The position numbers and the translations under genes were made by a program. DNA of 28,663 bases, from the NCBI GenBank assembly GCA_041623895.1, contig JBFJVZ010000037.1, forward strand, positions 1-28,663. Direction: 5' to 3'. Origin of the DNA: JBFJVZ01 sp041623895 (GTDB lineage Bacteria; Planctomycetota; Planctomycetia; Pirellulales; Pirellulaceae). The notes under the pieces were generated by a model. That model searched no databases. It was given only the letters and a program-made list of their open reading frames with translations, and was not told where the DNA came from. Positions 24,457 to 28,663 of this stretch are shown here, piece by piece; positions within the stretch are counted from its first letter, which is position 1, and every line of letters begins with the position of its first letter.

Positions 24457-25854
24457 ATGCCTGAAAAAGCAACACAGATGAACGATTCCCAGCAATCCGA
24501 CAACTTCTTGACGCCCCACAAATCGCGGGTCGCATTCGTTTCGACGCGGATCGCCGGCACCGATGGTGTGTCACTGGAAGTCGCGAAGTGGTCCGACGTG
24601 TTGGCAAGAATGGGAGTTGAATGTTACTACATTGCCGGCGAACTGGATTGGCCGCGTGAGCAATGCGTGCTGATCCCAGAGGCACATTTCAATCACCCTG
24701 AGGTTTTGGAGACCACGCGGCAGGCATTCGATACGGAGTTGCGCACCCCGCAGTTGACCGATGACATTCTACGTTTGGCAAGATCGATCCGAGATCAATT
24801 GCAAGCCGCGATCGCGCGGCTTGAGATTGACGTTATCATCGCCGAAAATGCATTAACAATCCCGATGAATATTTCCTTGGGCTTGGCGATCGTGCAAACG
24901 ATTCAAGAAACAAAGATCGGGTGTCTCGCGCATCATCACGATTTCTACTGGGAACGGCATCGCTTTCTGGTGAATGCGGTCGATGATTTTCTCCGCTATG
25001 CTTTTCCTCCGGCCTTGCCACAAATCCAACATGCGGTGATCAATAGTCCGCAGGGCCAGGAATTCAGTCGCCGCACGGGGATGTCGTGCAGAATCATTCC
25101 TAATGTGATGGATTTCGCCAACCCTCCCGCGCCGGCGGATGAGTATGCGGGCAAGTTTCGCCAGGCTGTTGGGATCGGAGAAGATGATTTATTTGTGCTT
25201 CAACCGACTCGGGTGGTCGCTCGTAAAGGAATCGAGCATGCTGTCGAACTGGTACGCCGTTTGGGCCGCAAGCACGCCAAGTTGGTCATTAGTCATGCGT
25301 CCGGCGACGAAGGAGATGTTTATCAGCAGCGGATCCAGGAGTACGCAAATCTGATGGACGTTGAATTATTACTGGTCGAGGCCTGGATCTCTGAACAACG
25401 CGGCACGTCCCCCGACGGTCGGCCGCTATTCACGCTGGGCGACGTATTCACCCAAGCCGACTTGGTCACGTACCCCTCCGAGTACGAAGGTTTTGGGAAT
25501 GCGTTCCTGGAGGCGATCTACTACAAAAAGCCGCTGATCTGTAATCGCTACTTGATTTACCGCACCGACATCGAACCTTGCGGCTTTGATACGATTCTGT
25601 TCGACGGTTACCTGACGAACGAAACCTTGGAACAAGTCAACCAACTGCTGGACGACCCACAGCGGCAGCTTGACATGGTGGAACACAATTATCGTGTAGC
25701 TGCCGAGTTCTTCAGTTACGAGGTGCTGGAAGCCGAACTGCGGTGGATGATCGAACGGCCGCAAAACATCTATCGGTTGCTGAAAAGAGGTCGCAGCGAG
25801 CGGAAACGCAGATTCGATAGCCAGCACAGCAATCAAGACCCATCGAACTCATGA
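24457..25854 (+). CDS. GT4-family glycosyltransferase
   Basis: 465 residues with the GT-B layout. The N-terminal acceptor domain has FVSTRIAGTDGVSLEVAKW at ~28-45 (glycine-rich loop) and HHHDFYWERHRF at 159-170. The donor domain has PTRVVARKG at 250-258 (basic donor-phosphate site) and the EX7E retaining motif Glu344-Glu352 in EYEGFGNAFLE. These enzymes transfer a sugar from a nucleotide donor with retention of configuration. HHHDFYWER and the long N-terminal half recall transferases that make sugar-glycerate-type solutes, but I cannot assign donor or acceptor. ATG 24478 is an alternative start. It lies 35 bp after the lipoprotein gene, in the same direction, with no visible promoter between them. 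Confidence 0.85.
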   Translation: MPEKATQMNDSQQSDNFLTPHKSRVAFVSTRIAGTDGVSLEVAKWSDVLARMGVECYYIAGELDWPREQCVLIPEAHFNHPEVLETTRQAFDTELRTPQLTDDILRLARSIRDQLQAAIARLEIDVIIAENALTIPMNISLGLAIVQTIQETKIGCLAHHHDFYWERHRFLVNAVDDFLRYAFPPALPQIQHAVINSPQGQEFSRRTGMSCRIIPNVMDFANPPAPADEYAGKFRQAVGIGEDDLFVLQPTRVVARKGIEHAVELVRRLGRKHAKLVISHASGDEGDVYQQRIQEYANLMDVELLLVEAWISEQRGTSPDGRPLFTLGDVFTQADLVTYPSEYEGFGNAFLEAIYYKKPLICNRYLIYRTDIEPCGFDTILFDGYLTNETLEQVNQLLDDPQRQLDMVEHNYRVAAEFFSYEVLEAELRWMIERPQNIYRLLKRGRSERKRRFDSQHSNQDPSNS

Positions 25855-25902
25855 CCCAATCCTGAACTTACCAACAACTCGCCCGTGTTGTTCAAACTTC
25901 CG

Positions 25903-27654
25903 ATGTCCTCGACACGACTGGTCGCACCGGCGATCTTGGCGGTTATCTTGCTCGCGGGTCCCGCGATGGCAGACGCGCTGGTCGTGACGCGTGCGATGCA
26001 AGCGAGCACGATCGCTGAAGTATTCATCGAAGACGAAGAAATTCGCGTTCAGTTTGAAGTTGGCGTCGCGGACATCAGGGCATTCAAGAATCTGCTACCA
26101 CAGGAGTCGTACGAGAAGCTCGCGAGAGACACGAGTCCGTTGGATCAACGTCTGCAGAAGTTCCTCGAGGAGGACTGGGTGATCACGGTCGATGAGCAGC
26201 CTTTGCAGGGAAATATTCAGCAAATCGTTGCGGATAAACGTGTGCTTCGCGATGAAATCACCGGCCAGCCGCTGCCGAACCAGCCTGACGATGCTGAGAT
26301 TGTCATTCGTGTACGGCTGAGTTATCCGCTGCCAACAAAACCGTCATCCCTATCGATTCAGCCGCCGTTGGCCGACGATTCGGGTGCGACGGTCGCCAAC
26401 ATAGGTTTCGTCGTCTATCACCGGGGCGTCGCGGTCAACGACTTTCGATATCTTGCCCGGAGCGAAACACTCCGGTTGGATTGGTCCGACCCGTGGTACA
26501 GCCAATTTGAGCGAAAGAATTTACGGCGTCGCTACGATGCGCCGGCGGCTGCGTTTTTGTACATCGATAATTTTGAGGTTCGCAAAGAAATCATTTTTCG
26601 TCCCAAAGATTTGCAAGATTGGTTGGATCTAGGACTGGACGGCAAGTCCGTGATCGCGGCAAATCAGCGTGATTCGGTACGCGAAAAAGCTGCTGCGTTT
26701 CTTGGACAGCACACACCTTTAAAGATTGATGGAACAGACGGCGAAGGCACGCTCGACCGCGTTCATTTCATCAATCGTACGCTTCGATCTACGGGTGTCG
26801 TCGAACCTGGCACCGACATCGACATCAACACGGCGATGCTAGGCGCGATCTACGTTTACCCAATCAAAGGGCTGCCAGACCAGGTTTCAATGGAGTGGGA
26901 TTTATTCAACCAACGCATCACCAAAATCCCCTGCGTTGCTACCGACGAAGCCGGCGGGATGCCGGGAACACTGGACGCCACCGACTCGACGCTGGTTTGG
27001 CAGAACTTTCTCAAGACCCCGTCGACTCCCGCGTTCATGAAGGTTGCGCCGCCGGCACCGCCTGGAACGCTGCCGATTCCAGTCGTCTCACTGGCTTGCT
27101 TGGCCGCCGCCGGACTAGTCTGGAAACGTCGGCCGAGTCGCAATATTCGCGGTGCCGTCATCGCGATTGTTTTGCTGCTGGCAGTCGGGACGGTCTCGGC
27201 GATCTCGCCGCAGCTGCGCATCAACGTGCCTGCTAGCTCCCGTGTGCAAGTGTCTCAACGGGACGCGAGTGATGTGACGTTCAGTTTGCTTCATAACATT
27301 TATCGCGCGTTTGATTATCGTGATGAAGGCACGGTGTACGATGTGTTGGCACGAAGCGCCGCGGGCGATCTGTTGACAAATATTTATCTGGATACGCGCG
27401 AGTCCTTGACACTGGCAAGCCAGGGAGGAGCGAGAGTCAAAGTCAAGAATGTTGAATTGGTTGACTGTCAGGCAAAACCGGATGGCCAGGACTCGTTTGT
27501 TGCCGACTGCAGGTGGGTCGTGACGGGAAGCGTCGGCCACTGGGGACATTTGCACGAGCGCAGCAACCAATATCACGGCGAACTTGTGATCCACCCCATC
27601 GACGGCGAGTGGAAGATTGTCGAGATGGAATTATTGAGTGAAGAGAGACTTTGA
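25903..27654 (+). CDS. Exported, membrane-anchored protein of unknown function (ABC-system partner)
   Basis: 583 residues from ATG 25903; a GTG at 25885 would add six. It has an N-terminal signal peptide ending near AMADA, a ~360-residue beta-rich periplasmic region, a Pro-rich hinge (KVAPPAPPGTLPIP), and two hydrophobic helices at ~391-407 and ~417-434 around a basic turn (WKRRPSRN). The C-terminal domain of ~140 residues ends with GHWGHLHERSNQYHGELVI and a DGEWKIVEMELL tail, in the style of NTF2-like folds. I do not recognise a named family, though the C-terminal pattern is familiar from genes beside LolD/FtsX-type ABC transporters. The ATPase reading frame begins just inside or after this gene. 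The His-rich patch could fit a metal link with the upstream lipoprotein. Confidence 0.75.
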   Translation: MSSTRLVAPAILAVILLAGPAMADALVVTRAMQASTIAEVFIEDEEIRVQFEVGVADIRAFKNLLPQESYEKLARDTSPLDQRLQKFLEEDWVITVDEQPLQGNIQQIVADKRVLRDEITGQPLPNQPDDAEIVIRVRLSYPLPTKPSSLSIQPPLADDSGATVANIGFVVYHRGVAVNDFRYLARSETLRLDWSDPWYSQFERKNLRRRYDAPAAAFLYIDNFEVRKEIIFRPKDLQDWLDLGLDGKSVIAANQRDSVREKAAAFLGQHTPLKIDGTDGEGTLDRVHFINRTLRSTGVVEPGTDIDINTAMLGAIYVYPIKGLPDQVSMEWDLFNQRITKIPCVATDEAGGMPGTLDATDSTLVWQNFLKTPSTPAFMKVAPPAPPGTLPIPVVSLACLAAAGLVWKRRPSRNIRGAVIAIVLLLAVGTVSAISPQLRINVPASSRVQVSQRDASDVTFSLLHNIYRAFDYRDEGTVYDVLARSAAGDLLTNIYLDTRESLTLASQGGARVKVKNVELVDCQAKPDGQDSFVADCRWVVTGSVGHWGHLHERSNQYHGELVIHPIDGEWKIVEMELLSEERL

Positions 27655-27733
27655 GAAAGGTGATCTCAGCGAGTCGATTCAAGACCAAAACGTCCAACCC
27701 GATCACCATGGGCAAGCGGGAAACAAAAACGGC

Positions 27734-28438
27734 ATGACAGCCATCATCCAGGCCGCCAAGCTTCGCTTCGCCTTCGCTGGAACAACGTTTCAGTTAACGA
27801 TCGATGATCTGTCGGTCCAGCCCGGCGAGTCGGTTGCCTTCATCGGCCCCAGTGGATCCGGAAAAACGACGCTGCTTCATTTGTTGGCTGGTATTCGCGT
27901 ACCCGACTCGGGCCGGATATTGGTGGATGGTACGGAAGTCACCTCGCTGACCAATGCTGCGCGACGTGACTTCCGCATTTGCCGAATCGGACTTGTCTTT
28001 CAAGAATTCGAGTTACTCGAACATCTCTCGGTGCTCAACAACATCCTGCTTCCCTATCGCATCAGCCCGTCGCTGATACTCACAAGAGAGGTCGTCGACC
28101 GTGCAAAAGAGTTAGCTGACTCGGTCGATATCACCGACAAATTGACGCGGTTCACTGGTCGGCTTAGCCAGGGCGAACGTCAACGCGTGGCCGTCTGTCG
28201 CGCGATTTTGATGCGACCCTCTCTAGTCTTTGCCGATGAACCGACGGGTAATCTCGATCCGGACAATAAATGGAAAGTACTCGAGTCACTGCTGGACGAT
28301 TGCCGAGAACGAAAATCAACGTTGTTGACGGTCACGCACGATCACCAGCTGCTGGACCTTTTCGACCGAGTCATCGACTTCGCCTCATTTCACACGAAAG
28401 CCGAATCGGGATCGCCGACAGCGGAGGCGATTCGATGA
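27734..28438 (+). CDS. ABC transporter ATP-binding protein, LolD/MacB type
   Basis: 234 residues from ATG 27734, where ABC homology begins. The frame is open back to GTG 27638, which would overlap the previous gene and add 32 residues without family features. Walker A GPSGSGKT at 38-45, Q-loop Gln90, signature LSQGE at 144-148, Walker B LVFADEP at 164-170 and the switch histidine in TVTHD are all present, so it should hydrolyse ATP. This branch drives mechanotransmission permeases (LolCE, MacB, FtsX) rather than importers. It overlaps the permease start by ATGA (28435-28438), so the two are a coupled pair. Confidence 0.93.
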   Translation: MTAIIQAAKLRFAFAGTTFQLTIDDLSVQPGESVAFIGPSGSGKTTLLHLLAGIRVPDSGRILVDGTEVTSLTNAARRDFRICRIGLVFQEFELLEHLSVLNNILLPYRISPSLILTREVVDRAKELADSVDITDKLTRFTGRLSQGERQRVAVCRAILMRPSLVFADEPTGNLDPDNKWKVLESLLDDCRERKSTLLTVTHDHQLLDLFDRVIDFASFHTKAESGSPTAEAIR

Positions 28439-28663
28439 ACGACGTGATTTACCTGGCCTGGCGGTACCTGGTGTTTCACAAAGTGAAAACGACCATTCTG
28501 GTTGCTGCGATCTGTTTGATCGTTTTGATCCCGGTCGCACTTCGCGTGCTGGTCGCGCAAGGGCAACAACAGCTAACCAGCCGCGCCGCTGAAACACCGC
28601 TTGTGCTGGGAGCCAAGGGAAGCCCGTTGGAATTGACACTCAATTCGCTGTACTTCAGCCGAG
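28435..28663 (+). CDS. FtsX/MacB-like ABC permease, 3' partial
   Basis: Only the first 76 codons are in the window. The N-terminus (MNDVIYLAWRYLVFHKVKT) is a cytoplasmic amphipathic segment, followed by one TM helix (TILVAAICLIVLIPVALRVLV) and the start of a periplasmic domain (PLVLGAKGSPLELTLNSLYFS). A single TM helix leading into a large periplasmic domain is the usual start of this permease type. The GAKGSPL stretch matches a branch I recall next to ZnuA-like lipoproteins. The start codon lies inside the ATPase stop (ATGA). Confidence 0.8.
   Translation, partial: MNDVIYLAWRYLVFHKVKTTILVAAICLIVLIPVALRVLVAQGQQQLTSRAAETPLVLGAKGSPLELTLNSLYFSR

Noticed and set aside
1..28663. CRISPR arrays, tRNA or rRNA genes, transposases, integrases, phage genes.
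   Set aside because: No regularly spaced repeats, no cloverleaf or rRNA-like stretches, and no recombinase motifs were seen in any frame.

Overview
The window looks like chromosomal DNA from a planctomycete, probably of the Pirellula/Rhodopirellula type. I infer this from the gene families, the moderate GC, the few Shine-Dalgarno sequences and the accessory gene set; no rRNA is present to confirm it. Two same-strand gene blocks are separated by a divergently oriented fumarase gene.

Block 1 (1-18863, + strand) reads as a biosynthetic gene cluster. It opens with the end of an RND membrane-fusion protein and a full RND pump (ATGA overlap). After 49 bp come an aromatic amino acid ammonia-lyase with PAL-type selectivity residues, an acyl-AMP/CoA ligase fused to a carrier protein, a 2665-residue type I PKS (11-nt overlap with the ligase), and two tandem flavin-dependent halogenases that carry both the WxWxIP and Fx2Px2SxG signatures. 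A simple reading: Phe is deaminated to cinnamate, cinnamate is adenylated and loaded on the ligase-borne carrier domain, the PKS extends it with malonyl units and reduces it to an alkene or polyene, the halogenases decorate it, and the RND pump may export it.

The most unusual part is the PKS architecture: KS-AT-DH-KR-ACP, all with intact catalytic residues, followed by a second KS-AT pair. There the KS active-site Cys is Ser (residue 2000) and the AT has lost its catalytic Ser (Gly2446), its GQGxQ motif and the HAFH region, with about 43 residues deleted. No ACP or thioesterase follows. This could be a chain-length-factor-like or decarboxylase-like pseudo-module fused in cis. I know of no described system with this exact layout, but I could not search.

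Between the blocks, 18864-19043 holds a probable bidirectional hairpin terminator and an imperfect palindromic repeat. fumC (class II fumarase) follows on the minus strand and looks like housekeeping.

Block 2 (20635-28663, + strand) has tightly spaced genes: a GntP-family permease with an unusual inserted segment, a small two-TM protein, a histidine phosphatase, a ZnuA-like lipoprotein with altered metal ligands, a GT4 glycosyltransferase, a membrane-anchored exported protein, a LolD/MacB-type ABC ATPase, and the start of an FtsX/MacB-like permease cut by the window edge. The ZnuA-like lipoprotein, exported protein, ATPase and permease look like one envelope ABC system, possibly metal-linked.
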